From Aestuariibius insulae (GTDB lineage Bacteria > Pseudomonadota > Alphaproteobacteria > Rhodobacterales > Rhodobacteraceae), in the NCBI RefSeq assembly GCF_040783535.2, contig NZ_JBFONW020000002.1:62001-126000 (forward strand): a DNA stretch of 64,000 bases, written 5' to 3'. Position 1 is the stretch's first letter, and each line of letters begins with the position of its first letter. The position numbers and the translations under genes are program-made. Shown here piece after piece: positions 8,304-17,569 of the stretch. Below the pieces are notes generated by a model. It saw nothing but the letters and a program-made list of their open reading frames with translations. It ran no database searches and was not told the DNA's origin.

Positions 8304-10388
8304 CTATTCGGCGGCGATGGTGATAACGGGCTCCATCTCTTCCATCTGGCTGTCGGTCAGATGGCACTTGATCTGCAAGCCGTCGGCAGTGGTTTTCATC
8401 GGCGGAACCTCTGTCTCGCATAGGTTGCCAGGGACCTTGGACTTCCAACGGCAGCGGGTCTGGAATGGGCAGCCGGGGGGCGGGTTCATCGCCGACGGAA
8501 TGTCGCCTTCGAGGACGATATGTTTTTTCTTCACGCGGGTGTCGGCGATAGGCACGGCGGAGAGAAGCGCTTCTGTATAGGGGTGATAGGGCGGGGCAAA
8601 GACCTGATCGGTTGTGCCGAGTTCGACCACGTGGCCCAGATACATGACCATGACGCGGTCGCTGAGATAGCGCACGATGGACAGGTCATGGGAGATAAAG
8701 AGGAGCGTCGTCTTATGCTCGCGCTGGATCTCCATTAGCAAATCGGTGACGGCGGCCTGAACCGACACATCAAGCGCCGAGACGGGCTCGTCCGCGACGA
8801 CGATGCGGGCGTCCCCGGCGAAGGCACGGGCGATGCCGACGCGCTGCTTCTGACCGCCCGATAGCTGGCGCGGCATGCGGCCTGCGAATTCGCGCGGCAG
8901 CTTGACCAGATCAAGAAGTTGCAGCATCCGGTCGCGCCGCTCCGTCTCGCTGTTTCCGACGGCAAAGATCTCGAGCGCGCGGATGATCTGCCGCCCCACG
9001 GTCATGGAGGGGTTGAGGGTGTCGAACGGATTTTGGAAGACCATCTGGATGTCTGAGACGGTCTTGGTGTCGCGATTGGCGATCTCGGTCTGGCCGATCT
9101 CGCGGTTGTCGAGGATGACGGAGCCTTCTGTCGCGGTCTCGAGCCCCATGAGAACCTTGGCGAAGGTCGACTTGCCGCAGCCGGATTCCCCAACGATAGC
9201 GAGCGTCTCGCTTTCGCGCGCCTCAAAGGAGAGTGTCTCGTTGGCCTTCACGACCTTCTTGTTGCCCCCGGAGAAGAGGGCGGAGGCGGCGACTTGGTAG
9301 TACTTCTTGAGATCGTCGATCTTCAGGATCACGTCGCCGGGTTCGGATTTCTCCTTGGTGTCGCTGCCGAGCGGGATCATTGACCAGTCGATTTCCTCGA
9401 ACCTCAGGCAGCGCGTGCGATGCCGTTCGTCGCCTTCCACAGTCGCCATGGGGATGGTTTGCGCGTCGCAGCGACCCTCTTCGAAGTAATCGCAGCGCGG
9501 CCCGAAATTGCAGCCCGGCGGGCGTTCGTGGGGCAGGGGGAAGTTACCGGGAATGGCGATGAGCGGTTTGGAGTTCTTGTCGGCGCCGGGCAGCGGGATC
9601 GACCGGAAAAGCGCCTGCGTGTAGGGGTGGCGCATCTTGTCGAAGACATCCTCGATGCTGCCGGTCTCGACGGCCTCGCCGGAATACATGACGCAAAGGC
9701 GGTCGCAGGTTTCTAGCACCAGCCCCAGATTGTGGCTGATGAACAGCATCGAGGTGCCATATTTGACGCCGAGTTCTTTGACGAGCTCGACCACTGCCGC
9801 CTCGACCGTGACATCAAGCGCCGTCGTCGGCTCATCTAGGATCAGAAGGGACGGCTTGGACATAAGCGCCATGGCGATGACGATGCGCTGCTGCTGGCCG
9901 CCCGAAAGCTGGTGCGGATAGGCGTCGAGGATGCGCTTGGGGTCGGGCAGCTTGACGTCGGTGACGACCTCGAGTGCACGGTCATAGGCCTCTTTTTCGG
10001 AGATACCCTTGTGGATGATCGGCACCTCCATCAGCTGCTTGCCGATCTTCATTGCAGGATTGAGCGAAGCCATCGGTTCCTGGTAGATCATCGCGATTTC
10101 AGAGCCGCGGATATCCCGCAGCTCGGCATCGGACATCTGGCCCAGATCGCGGCCCTTGAATTTGATCGATCCGCCGACGACGCGCCCGTTGACGCCCAGA
10201 TCCTGCATGACGCCCAGCGCCACGGTGGACTTGCCACAACCGGATTCGCCGACCAAACCCATTGCCTCGCCGGGGCGGACGCGGACGGAAAAATCCATGA
10301 CCGCTGGGATCTCTCGCAGGCGCGTGAAGAAGGAGATCGAGAGATTGTCGATCTCTAGGATGGGGCCGTCATAGTCAGGGTCGGTCAT
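8304..10388 (-). CDS. peptide/nickel-type ABC transporter, fused double ATP-binding protein
   Basis: A 694-aa protein joining two ATPase domains (DppD-like, about 10-340; DppF-like, about 350-690) that are often separate genes. Each half has a Walker A (GESGCGKST), a signature (LSGGQQQR in the first, LSGGQKQR in the second), a Walker B (LLILDEPTTALD and IVVADEPVSALD), an H-loop and the C-terminal oligopeptide-transporter extension with Cys-containing PPGC motifs (PPGCNFGPRC and PPGCPFQTRC). It energises uptake through the two permeases encoded just upstream. As the last gene of the operon it follows DppC by 35 bp. Peptide-type import is inferred from family; the true substrate is unknown. Confidence 0.93.
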   Translation of the reverse strand: MTDPDYDGPILEIDNLSISFFTRLREIPAVMDFSVRVRPGEAMGLVGESGCGKSTVALGVMQDLGVNGRVVGGSIKFKGRDLGQMSDAELRDIRGSEIAMIYQEPMASLNPAMKIGKQLMEVPIIHKGISEKEAYDRALEVVTDVKLPDPKRILDAYPHQLSGGQQQRIVIAMALMSKPSLLILDEPTTALDVTVEAAVVELVKELGVKYGTSMLFISHNLGLVLETCDRLCVMYSGEAVETGSIEDVFDKMRHPYTQALFRSIPLPGADKNSKPLIAIPGNFPLPHERPPGCNFGPRCDYFEEGRCDAQTIPMATVEGDERHRTRCLRFEEIDWSMIPLGSDTKEKSEPGDVILKIDDLKKYYQVAASALFSGGNKKVVKANETLSFEARESETLAIVGESGCGKSTFAKVLMGLETATEGSVILDNREIGQTEIANRDTKTVSDIQMVFQNPFDTLNPSMTVGRQIIRALEIFAVGNSETERRDRMLQLLDLVKLPREFAGRMPRQLSGGQKQRVGIARAFAGDARIVVADEPVSALDVSVQAAVTDLLMEIQREHKTTLLFISHDLSIVRYLSDRVMVMYLGHVVELGTTDQVFAPPYHPYTEALLSAVPIADTRVKKKHIVLEGDIPSAMNPPPGCPFQTRCRWKSKVPGNLCETEVPPMKTTADGLQIKCHLTDSQMEEMEPVITIAAE

Positions 10389-10423
10389 GTGCGGTCCTTC
10401 ATCTGCGGCCGGTCGAATGATGG

Positions 10424-11878
10424 TCAGTCTTTCAGGCTTTCTTCGCGAAGGCCGTCGGCCAGCAGGTTCAGCCCTAGCACCAGCGTCAGAAGCGCGACGG
10501 CAGGGGGCAGAGCGGGGTGCGGGTAGATCGAGAGCAGCTTGCGGCCCTCATTGATTGTCGAGCCCCAGTCGGGGCTCTCGGGCGGCAAGCCGAGGCCGAA
10601 GAAGCCGAGCGTACCCAGAAGGATGGTCGTGTAGCCGATACGCAGGCAGAAATCGACGATGAGCGGTCCCCGTGCATTAGGCAGGATTTCCCAGAGCATG
10701 ATGTACCACGCGCCCTCACCCCGGGTCTGGGCAGCAGCCACGTAATCGCGCGTCTGGATATCGAGCGCGAGCGAGCGGACGATGCGGAAGACCGTGGGTG
10801 CGTTCACGAAAACCACTGAGACGAAGACAACGAGGATCCCTCCATTGATGGTGATAGGATCGATCGCATTGGGCAGGATCTGAAGCGGCGTGCCGCGTTG
10901 GGAGATGATCGCCAGGTAGGTGAAGCCGGCGATGCCCAGAACGACAATCAACAGCCCGGTGCGGAAGGTCGGCTGCGTGTAGTAGCGCGAGTTCAGGAGC
11001 ACTCCGAGAAAGATCACCGGGAAAAGAAAGAGGACAGCGGCCATGTAGCTGGGGATGCCGGTCGCGACGATCTCGGGCGTGACCAGCAAATAAAATAGCA
11101 GGATCACTGGAAAGGCGAGGATCAGGTTGGCCAGAAAGCTTAGAAAGGTATCGAGCGCTCCGCCGTAATATCCCGCCGGAAGACCCAGCGTGATGCCCAC
11201 CATGAAGGCGAAGAGTGTGGCTAGCGGGGCGATCTGGATCACAATCCAGGCGCCTTCGACCATACGCGAGAAGATATCTCGGGCGAGGTTGTCTCCGCCC
11301 AGCAGGTAATGCGCGCCGACGCCCATCTCCTCGATCCCCGGAACGGGAACGCCGGGGATCTTGTTCTTGAGGCCCGAGACCTGCGAGAGCGGATCGTGAG
11401 TGATAATCATGTCGAGGGGCCCGCCGAAGATAGCGGTGAAGACCCAGAACATGACAAGGCCGAAGCCCACCATCCCAATCGGGCTGTCGAAAAGCTTTCC
11501 GTAGAGGCCGAGACGGCGTTTGAACGTGATCGAGAGGGCGAAAGTCGCGATGAGAGCGATCCAGACGGGAAGGAACCGCGCGGACATCGCGCCGATGATC
11601 CCGCCGGTGCCGTAGGGTGTCACGATCCCGCCCAACAGATAGGCGAGGACAACGAGGACGATGCCGAGAAAGCTCCACTTCATAGCTTCGCCGATCCATT
11701 CAAGCGGGCCGCGCTCCACCGACAGGGTCCCGTCCGCATTGGCGGTGGTCCGACCCGGTTGCAGGACAAAGCCGAGGATGAATTGTGCGACGGCAGCGAC
11801 AGCGAAAACCGCCGCGAAGAGCGCCAGCAGCGGATTGAGGTAGGCGCCGAGCGTTCCGGTCCAGGTGAGCGGTTCCAT
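10424..11878 (-). CDS. ABC transporter permease, DppC-like, extended
   Basis: A 484-aa inner-membrane permease. The ATG at 11878 starts MEPLTWTGTLG; the open frame beyond it overlaps the upstream permease gene and is not coding. The C-terminal half carries the permease core, including the EAA-type loop ARGEGAWYIMLWEILPNARGPLIV (about 400-423) that docks on the ATPase, and the closing GGLLSIYPHPALPP..LNLLADGLRE-like segment usual in DppC. Unlike standard DppC (about 300 aa) it has about 130 extra N-terminal residues with several hydrophobic helices and a further two-helix insertion (about 290-350). It follows the DppB-like gene by 11 bp. Confidence 0.9.
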   Translation of the reverse strand: MEPLTWTGTLGAYLNPLLALFAAVFAVAAVAQFILGFVLQPGRTTANADGTLSVERGPLEWIGEAMKWSFLGIVLVVLAYLLGGIVTPYGTGGIIGAMSARFLPVWIALIATFALSITFKRRLGLYGKLFDSPIGMVGFGLVMFWVFTAIFGGPLDMIITHDPLSQVSGLKNKIPGVPVPGIEEMGVGAHYLLGGDNLARDIFSRMVEGAWIVIQIAPLATLFAFMVGITLGLPAGYYGGALDTFLSFLANLILAFPVILLFYLLVTPEIVATGIPSYMAAVLFLFPVIFLGVLLNSRYYTQPTFRTGLLIVVLGIAGFTYLAIISQRGTPLQILPNAIDPITINGGILVVFVSVVFVNAPTVFRIVRSLALDIQTRDYVAAAQTRGEGAWYIMLWEILPNARGPLIVDFCLRIGYTTILLGTLGFFGLGLPPESPDWGSTINEGRKLLSIYPHPALPPAVALLTLVLGLNLLADGLREESLKD

Positions 11879-11889
11879 GGGGCGGCTCC

Positions 11890-12936
11890 TTACGAGATGC
11901 GGATGCGGGGGTTCAGGAAGACGTAGCCGATATCCGAGATCAGCTGCGTGACTAGAACCACGATGACGGAGACGACCGAGACGCCCAAAAGCAGCTCGAT
12001 ATCGTTGTTCGATGCGGCCTGAACGAGGGTCCACCCGAAGCCCTTGTAGTTGAAGAGCGTCTCGACGATCACGACGCCGTTCAGGAGCCACGGGAACTGC
12101 AGCATGATTACCGTGAAAGGCGCGATCAATGCGTTTCTGAGCGCGTGTTTCAGCACGATATTGCGGAAACTGACCCCCTTAAGCCGGGCGGTCCGGATAT
12201 ATTGCGCTGTCATCACTTCGGTCATCGAGGCGCGGGTCATGCGAGCGATATAGCCCATCCCGTAAAGCGCGATTGTGATCACAGGCAGAGTGAAGTTGGC
12301 GAAGGTGATATCCTCCATCGCGCTGGTTGCTGTGCCCTTGAACCATTTGAGGCCCACTGCCGAGGAGGCGAAGATCGCGATGAAAAGCACGCCCGAGACG
12401 TATTCCGGCGTTGCAGTCGAGACGATGGAGACGGTCGAGAGCGTCCGGTCCGTGCGGCTGCCTTCACGCATGCCCGAGAGCACGCCGAGCAGGAGAGCTC
12501 CCGGCACCATCACGCACATCACCGCCAGCATGAGCCATCCGGTCAGGCCAAGCCGTTTGCCGACGATTTCGGCAACATCTTCACGAAAGACGGTGGAGGT
12601 GCCCCAGTCCCCCTGAAGGACCCCGCAAAACCGCGGGGTATCGTCCGTCGGGACGCCGTCGGGGGCGCAGCGGGCGCGGGTGCGGCCATCGCTGCCTTCG
12701 ATGACATAGCCGGGCAGAACGCCGAGCCATTGGCCGTATTTGACCGGAAGCGGCTGCAGATAGCCTCGATTTTCAAGCCAGGAGACGACCTCGGTATCGG
12801 TCATCCGGCTATTGGCCTGGGTTTTAGCGAGTTTTTCGAGGTTCGGATAAAGGTTCGTCAGCGCGAAGACGATGAAGGTCAGACAAAGCGCCGTCAGAAG
12901 CATGATGCCTGCGCGCTGCAGGATAAAACGTCCCAT
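11890..12936 (-). CDS. ABC transporter permease, DppB-like
   Basis: A 348-aa permease partner of the DppC-like protein. The ATG at 12936 begins MGRFILQRAGIMLLTALCLTFIVFAL, the standard first transmembrane helix of DppB proteins. A long periplasmic loop (about 30-125) contains two cysteines in the stretches ARCAPDG and PRFCGV, which could form a disulfide. The core includes the EAA-type loop RTARLKGVSFRNIVLKHALRNALI (about 240-263). It lies 98 bp downstream of the binding-protein gene, separated by a stable hairpin, so expression is probably stepped down after the binding protein. Confidence 0.93.
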   Translation of the reverse strand: MGRFILQRAGIMLLTALCLTFIVFALTNLYPNLEKLAKTQANSRMTDTEVVSWLENRGYLQPLPVKYGQWLGVLPGYVIEGSDGRTRARCAPDGVPTDDTPRFCGVLQGDWGTSTVFREDVAEIVGKRLGLTGWLMLAVMCVMVPGALLLGVLSGMREGSRTDRTLSTVSIVSTATPEYVSGVLFIAIFASSAVGLKWFKGTATSAMEDITFANFTLPVITIALYGMGYIARMTRASMTEVMTAQYIRTARLKGVSFRNIVLKHALRNALIAPFTVIMLQFPWLLNGVVIVETLFNYKGFGWTLVQAASNNDIELLLGVSVVSVIVVLVTQLISDIGYVFLNPRIRIS

Positions 12937-12994
12937 GGATATCCTTTGTCTGCCGGATCTGCGGCTCGGAGTGTCTGAAGGTCGCTCAATAGAA

Positions 12995-13020
12995 ACCGAC
13001 CGGCTGCGAGGCCGGTCGGT
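12995..13020 (-). terminator. intercistronic hairpin after the binding-protein gene
   Basis: A perfect 10-bp inverted repeat, ACCGACCGGC / GCCGGTCGGT, with a 6-base loop, 15 bp after the stop of the binding-protein gene. On the minus-strand transcript the stem is followed by only a short U-run (TTTCTATTG). It therefore looks like a partial terminator or a 3' stabiliser that would keep binding-protein mRNA in excess over permease mRNA. Confidence 0.6.
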
Positions 13021-13034
13021 CAAGCTTTATAAAT

Positions 13035-14696
13035 TTAAGCCGTAAAGCCGAACTTATAGAGATGCATTTCGTGTGACGGATGCTTTTCGGCATTCACGAC
13101 CGTGCCGTTGTGGTGCGTATAGAGCGAGCGCCAATAGGGCTGGATGATCACGCCTTCCTCGCGCAGGAGCGTCTGGATCTTCTCCATCACCTCCTTGCGG
13201 GCATCGGCGTCGGCGACCGAGTTCGCCTCGTTGATCAGAGCGTCATACTCGGCATTGTCGAACGCCGTCTCGTTCCACGCTTCGCCAGAGCGGTAGGCAA
13301 GAGTGAGGATCTGCACTTCAAGCGGGCGATGGTTCCACTGGGTGGAGCTGAACGGGTACTTTGTCCAATCGTTCCAGAAGGTGCTGCCAGGCAGGATGGT
13401 CCGTTTGATATTAAGGCCGGCATCCCGCATCTGCTCTGCCGCGGCATCGCCCGTATTACGCTGCCAGTCGTCGTCGATGGTGATGAGCTCGTGCTCGAAA
13501 TCGGCCATGCCAGCCTCTTCCATCAGCGCGACGGCCTGCTCGGGATCATGCTCGGACGGACCGATATCGACATAGGCGGGATGAATTGGGCAGACATGAT
13601 CGTTCGCCGCGACTTCGCCAAGGCCGGAATAGCCCAGCTCGAGGCAGACCGCGTTGTCCACAGCAAGTGCGAGCGCGCGGCGAACGCGGGCATCGGCGTA
13701 GGGCGTGACGCCGTCCACTTCAGCCGCTTGGTTGGGGCGCAGGACAGTCGTCGCGGCAGTGACGGTTTCGGATTTCTCCCAGCCGATCGCGTCCATCAGC
13801 TCGATGAATTCGCCGAGAGATTCGTAAAGCAAATCAATCTCTTCTGACTCAGCAGCTGCGGCCCAGGCTGCGGGGTCGGTGCCGTAATCGATGAACTCAA
13901 TCCGGTCGAGATAGGGGCCACCATAGACGGATGTGCCCCACCATTCCTGCTCCGTCACGCGCTCGAGCACGCAGCGGACGCCAACCTCCATGCTGACCGG
14001 ACGGAAGGGACCGGTGCCGATCCCGTTGTCGAACGGATCGCCGCCGTCATAGCTTGAGTGGGTGATGGCGGCTGGGTAGTCGGACATATTCGCAATGATC
14101 GCAATATCCGGGCTGGAAAGGGTAAGTTTAACAGTCGTATCGTCCACAATCTCGATCGCGCCATCGCGAGCCCGACCGGAGTCTTCGTCGATAAGGCCCC
14201 CGAACCGGCTGGCCATGGAGTTGCCCTCAAGCGATTTATCGCACCAGCCAGTGATGTTGCGGGCGACATCCTCAGCAGTGAAGTCGTCGCCATTGTTCCA
14301 TTTGACGCCGGAACGAATGGTCAGGGTATATTCTGTGGCATCATCGTTGACGTCCCAGCTATCCAGCAACATGCCACGGAACGAGCCGTCGGCGTTGTAT
14401 TCCACCAGATATTCAAGAAATCCGCGCGATTGGTTGCCTAGCTCGCTCCAGTCGTAGGTGCGCGGCTCTTTCATTGCCTTGACGCTCTGCTGGATGCGAA
14501 GCGTTCCGCCGTTCTGCATGTGCTCGGCGGCCTGGACGGAGCTGGAGAGGCCAATCATCGAGTACGCGGTCGCCGAGGCGACGCCGAGCGCGGTGGCGCG
14601 GGTCAGGAACTCACGGCGGCTGATCCTGCCGGCCTTCAGCTCTTCGGCATACATCAGCGCGGCTTTGTGCACTTTGGGTGCTGTTGTCTTTGTCAT
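13035..14696 (-). CDS. ABC transporter substrate-binding protein, peptide/nickel family
   Basis: A 553-aa periplasmic binding protein (SBP_bac_5 type) and first gene of the operon. The ATG at 14696 has GGAG 6 bp upstream. The N-terminus has a long, basic region and a twin-arginine-like motif (ISRREFLTRATALG, about 24-37) before a weak hydrophobic stretch ending near VQAAEH, so Tat export is likely. The family hallmark region (YDWSELGNQSRG, TLTIRSGVKWNNGDDFTAEDV) lies at about 75-145. The ligand cannot be deduced. Dipeptides, oligopeptides, nickel chelates and other small organics are all used by this family. Confidence 0.92.
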   Translation of the reverse strand: MTKTTAPKVHKAALMYAEELKAGRISRREFLTRATALGVASATAYSMIGLSSSVQAAEHMQNGGTLRIQQSVKAMKEPRTYDWSELGNQSRGFLEYLVEYNADGSFRGMLLDSWDVNDDATEYTLTIRSGVKWNNGDDFTAEDVARNITGWCDKSLEGNSMASRFGGLIDEDSGRARDGAIEIVDDTTVKLTLSSPDIAIIANMSDYPAAITHSSYDGGDPFDNGIGTGPFRPVSMEVGVRCVLERVTEQEWWGTSVYGGPYLDRIEFIDYGTDPAAWAAAAESEEIDLLYESLGEFIELMDAIGWEKSETVTAATTVLRPNQAAEVDGVTPYADARVRRALALAVDNAVCLELGYSGLGEVAANDHVCPIHPAYVDIGPSEHDPEQAVALMEEAGMADFEHELITIDDDWQRNTGDAAAEQMRDAGLNIKRTILPGSTFWNDWTKYPFSSTQWNHRPLEVQILTLAYRSGEAWNETAFDNAEYDALINEANSVADADARKEVMEKIQTLLREEGVIIQPYWRSLYTHHNGTVVNAEKHPSHEMHLYKFGFTA

Positions 14697-14946
14697 GTGG
14701 ATCTCCCCATACGTTTTTTCTTTATTGTCAAAGTGATCAGGCGCGATCCCGATAGAGCTACCGGATCGATAGGCCTGTCGTCGTCGTGAACTGCAGTCCC
14801 CCTCGATGGCCATCCGGCCTTTGCAATCGTTACACGTCAATCAACCAGAACGGCATCAAAAGGTCGGTTTGCGACGTCTGCGCGTAATGAAAGCGACATA
14901 TCCCGCGCAATGCAACCGCAAAGACGTGTGAAATTGGTCTTATCTA
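14697..14946. promoter_or_regulatory. upstream region of the ABC operon / miaA 3' flank
   Basis: A 250-bp non-coding stretch that must hold the promoter of the ABC importer operon (minus strand). Apart from the GGAG ribosome site of the binding-protein gene I see no convincing -35/-10 pair, operator palindrome or riboswitch-like structure. The short T-run near 14715 is not preceded by a hairpin. Confidence 0.3.
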
Positions 14947-15804
14947 TCAAGGATATGTGACGCGGACCCAGCGTTTCATACGGGCGCGGAACCAGGTGCG
15001 CTGCCGCTTGGCATATTGACGCGTCTGCACGATTGCCGCCTCTTTGGCAGCCTCGAGAGACATCTTGCCGTCCAGATGGGCAATCAGCTCGGTCGCTCCG
15101 ATCGCTTTGGAGGACGGGAGGGCCGGATCGTAGTGCGGGCGCATCGCGCGGGCTTCGTCGAGGGCGCCAGATTGCAGCATGATATCAAAGCGTTGGGTGA
15201 TCCGGCTTGCCAGCCAGTCGCGGTCCGCGTCGATCAGGATCGGTGTGGTCTGATTCAGCGGCAGCATCGGAGCGGGCGTCTCCGCCTGCCACGCGGCCAG
15301 CGGCTTGCCGGTCGCGCGCAGGACCTCCCAAGCGCGCTGGACGCGGGCGCGGTTGGCGGTGTCGATCCGGGATTTCGTTTCGAGATCAAGCTCTTGCAGG
15401 AGGCCCTCGAGAGAAAGCGCGTCGCCTTCGGTGCGGATCTCCGGCGGCACGGGAGGGATAGGCGCGAGCCCTTCGGTGAGCGCCAAGACGTTCAGGCCGG
15501 TACCGCCGACGATAATGGGCCGGGGGCCGCCGAGGAGGGGTGTGATGTCGCGAAGCCATTGACCCGTCGAGTAAATTTCCGATGGCGGAACGTGACCGTA
15601 GAGTGCGTGAGGGGCGCGGGCCTCGTCCTCTGGCGAGGGTCTGGCGGTCAGGATGCGCCATCCGTCATAGACCTGGAGGGCATCGGCGTTGAGGATGGTG
15701 CCGCCTTGCCTCTCGGCGATCTCGAGCGCCAGGGCGGACTTGCCGCTGGCGGTCGGACCGGCGATGAGGACCGGCTTGTCTTTAGGAATATCATCTATTT
15801 TCAT
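14947..15804 (-). CDS. miaA: tRNA dimethylallyltransferase
   Basis: Adds a dimethylallyl group to A37 of tRNAs that read UNN codons. With the ATG at 15804 (MKIDDIPKDKPVLIAGPTASGKS) the protein has 285 aa. An in-frame ATG at 15819 adds five residues and neither has a strong ribosome site. Motifs: P-loop GPTASGKSALA (about 15-25), the conserved NADALQVYDGW acceptor loop, GGTGLNVLAL and the RAMRPHYDPALPSSKAIGATEL segment near the C-terminus. The usual C-terminal QTRQYAKRQRTWFRAR motif, which contacts tRNA, is intact. It is divergent from pyrH, with 123 bp between. Confidence 0.95.
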   Translation of the reverse strand: MKIDDIPKDKPVLIAGPTASGKSALALEIAERQGGTILNADALQVYDGWRILTARPSPEDEARAPHALYGHVPPSEIYSTGQWLRDITPLLGGPRPIIVGGTGLNVLALTEGLAPIPPVPPEIRTEGDALSLEGLLQELDLETKSRIDTANRARVQRAWEVLRATGKPLAAWQAETPAPMLPLNQTTPILIDADRDWLASRITQRFDIMLQSGALDEARAMRPHYDPALPSSKAIGATELIAHLDGKMSLEAAKEAAIVQTRQYAKRQRTWFRARMKRWVRVTYP

Positions 15805-15927
15805 AGGATTAGGGGCCATATCGGCGGCAGGCTGCGGTATCGGGTAGTGGATGATGGATCGGCCATTGAACCATGGCTCCTTTTGCGACATTTTGCGGCG
15901 AAATCAAAGAGCGGGGGCACGGGTGCG

Positions 15928-16653
15928 ATGGATGCGAGCAGGCAAACGGCCTTCCGACGGGTTCTTCTGAAAATCTCCGGTGAAGCCTTGATGGGCGATC
16001 AGGGCTACGGGCTTCATCCGCCGACCGTCGAGCGCATTGCGCGCGAGGTTGCGAGCGTTCACGAGATGGGCGTCGAGATCTGCATGGTCATCGGAGGAGG
16101 CAATATTTTCAGGGGCTTGCAGGGCTCTGCTCAAGGGATGGAACGGACGACGGCGGACTATATGGGGATGCTGGCGACGGTGATGAATGCGCTGGCGATG
16201 CAGTCCTCCTTGGAGGCTTTGAAGATCCATACTCGGGTCATTTCGGCGATCACGATGAACGAAGTGGCCGAGCCCTATATTCGCCGGCGTGCCGTTAGGC
16301 ACTTGGAAAAAAAGAGAATTTGCATCTTTGCAGCCGGAACGGGGAATCCTTATTTCACGACCGACACGGCGGCCACGCTACGCGCTTCCGAGATGGCTTG
16401 CGAGGCGATCTTCAAGGGGACGAAAGTGGACGGCGTCTATGACAAGGACCCGGCCAAGCACGATGATGCAAAGCGTTATGAAACAGTGACTTACGACGAG
16501 GTCCTGCAAAAGCATCTGGGTGTGATGGATGCCTCGGCGATTGCTTTGGCACGGGACAATAATCTGCCGATCATCGTCTTCTCTCTGGATGAGCCGGGAG
16601 GGTTTCGGGGCATCCTGGCGGGGGAAGGCACCTCGACGACGGTGCACGGCTAG
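15928..16653 (+). CDS. pyrH: UMP kinase
   Basis: Phosphorylates UMP to UDP; a hexameric, allosteric amino-acid-kinase-fold enzyme found only in prokaryotes. The ATG at 15928 gives 241 residues beginning MDASRQTAFRRVLLKISGEAL. The frame is open far upstream, but that part is antisense to miaA. Motifs: LLKISGEALMG (N-terminal lysine), VIGGGNIFRG, the UMP-binding AAGTGNPYFTTDTAA and KGTKVDGVYDKDP. The gene precedes frr, as in most bacteria, but here a 341-bp gap with direct repeats lies between the two. Confidence 0.97.
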   Translation: MDASRQTAFRRVLLKISGEALMGDQGYGLHPPTVERIAREVASVHEMGVEICMVIGGGNIFRGLQGSAQGMERTTADYMGMLATVMNALAMQSSLEALKIHTRVISAITMNEVAEPYIRRRAVRHLEKKRICIFAAGTGNPYFTTDTAATLRASEMACEAIFKGTKVDGVYDKDPAKHDDAKRYETVTYDEVLQKHLGVMDASAIALARDNNLPIIVFSLDEPGGFRGILAGEGTSTTVHG

Positions 16654-16994
16654 ACGCGCCGCAGCGCTCGGGTTCGAATCGAGGGTTAATTCTCGGATTT
16701 CCGCGAAATCGGCGTGTCGGTATCCGGTCGGTATTCTGTCGGTATCCGGTCGGTGGATTTTCGGGATGACTTGGGGTTAAGGCTCCGAACGCGAGGCGGT
16801 CGAGGCAACGGACTTAATCGGGTCCAGATGCCTCTTCGGTCTTTTCGCTTTCCTACGGTTTGAGTCGCTGCCGATGGGAGGCCCCTGCGCAAGGCCGGGA
16901 CGGGACTGCCTGTCGGCCGCAAGACGACATATCTGGAAACCGTCGGCCCGCGCGGCTATACCGCGCGAAACGACAAGACGAATGGACCAACGCC
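16654..16994. other. 341-bp gap between pyrH and frr with short direct repeats
   Basis: No convincing gene on either strand. An 18-bp sequence, TGTCGGTATCCGGTCGGT, occurs twice (16715-16732 and 16737-16754) with a 22-bp period; within each copy GTCGGT itself recurs. A TTAA-rich stretch and the run-in to frr follow. The region probably holds the frr promoter and a long leader, but I can name no defined element in it. Confidence 0.4.
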
Positions 16995-17558
16995 ATGGCA
17001 GACGATTTCGAACTGGATACCGATGACCTTGAACGGCGGATGGACGGCGCGATGAGTTCGCTTCGGACGGAGTTTGCGTCGCTTCGGACCGGGCGGGCCA
17101 GCGCGTCGATGCTGGAGCCGGTGATGGTCGATGCCTATGGCTCTCCGACGCCGATCAACCAGGTGGGGACGGTCAACGTGCCTGAGCCGCGGATGGTGAC
17201 GATCAATGTCTGGGACAAAGGGCTCGTCAATAAGGTCGAGAAGGCGATCCGCGAGAGCGGGTTGGGGATCAATCCGCAGATGAATGGCACGATCATCATG
17301 CTGCCCATTCCCGAGCTGAACGAGGAGCGGCGGCGCGAGCTGACCAAGGTTGCGGCGAGCTATGCGGAGAATGCGCGGGTCTCTGTCCGCAACATCCGCC
17401 GCGACGGGATGGACCAGATCAAGAAGGCGAAGGCCGATGGGATGTCCGAGGACGACCAGAAGTTCTGGGAGGCCGCGGTTCAGGAGCTGACGGACAAGCA
17501 TATCAAGGCCGTCGATGCGCAGCTCGAGACCAAGCAAGGCGAGATCATGCAGGTGTGA
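16995..17558 (+). CDS. frr: ribosome recycling factor
   Basis: With EF-G, splits post-termination ribosomes. The ATG at 16995 gives 187 residues (MADDFELDTDDLERRMDGAM), the normal size. The family core is visible: LRTGRASASMLEPVMVDAYGSPTPINQVGTV (about 30-60), the EPRMVTINVWDK hinge region and the C-terminal RNIRRDGMDQIKK helix. An open frame continues upstream to 16860 but lacks family similarity. Immediately downstream is a strong hairpin that starts a repeat-rich gap. Confidence 0.97.
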   Translation: MADDFELDTDDLERRMDGAMSSLRTEFASLRTGRASASMLEPVMVDAYGSPTPINQVGTVNVPEPRMVTINVWDKGLVNKVEKAIRESGLGINPQMNGTIIMLPIPELNEERRRELTKVAASYAENARVSVRNIRRDGMDQIKKAKADGMSEDDQKFWEAAVQELTDKHIKAVDAQLETKQGEIMQV

Positions 17559-17569
17559 GCGCCGTCGTG

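Noticed and set aside
16666..16682. GGTTCGAATC, resembling a tRNA T-arm
   Set aside because: The flanking bases do not form a proper T stem, and no acceptor, D or anticodon arm is found upstream.
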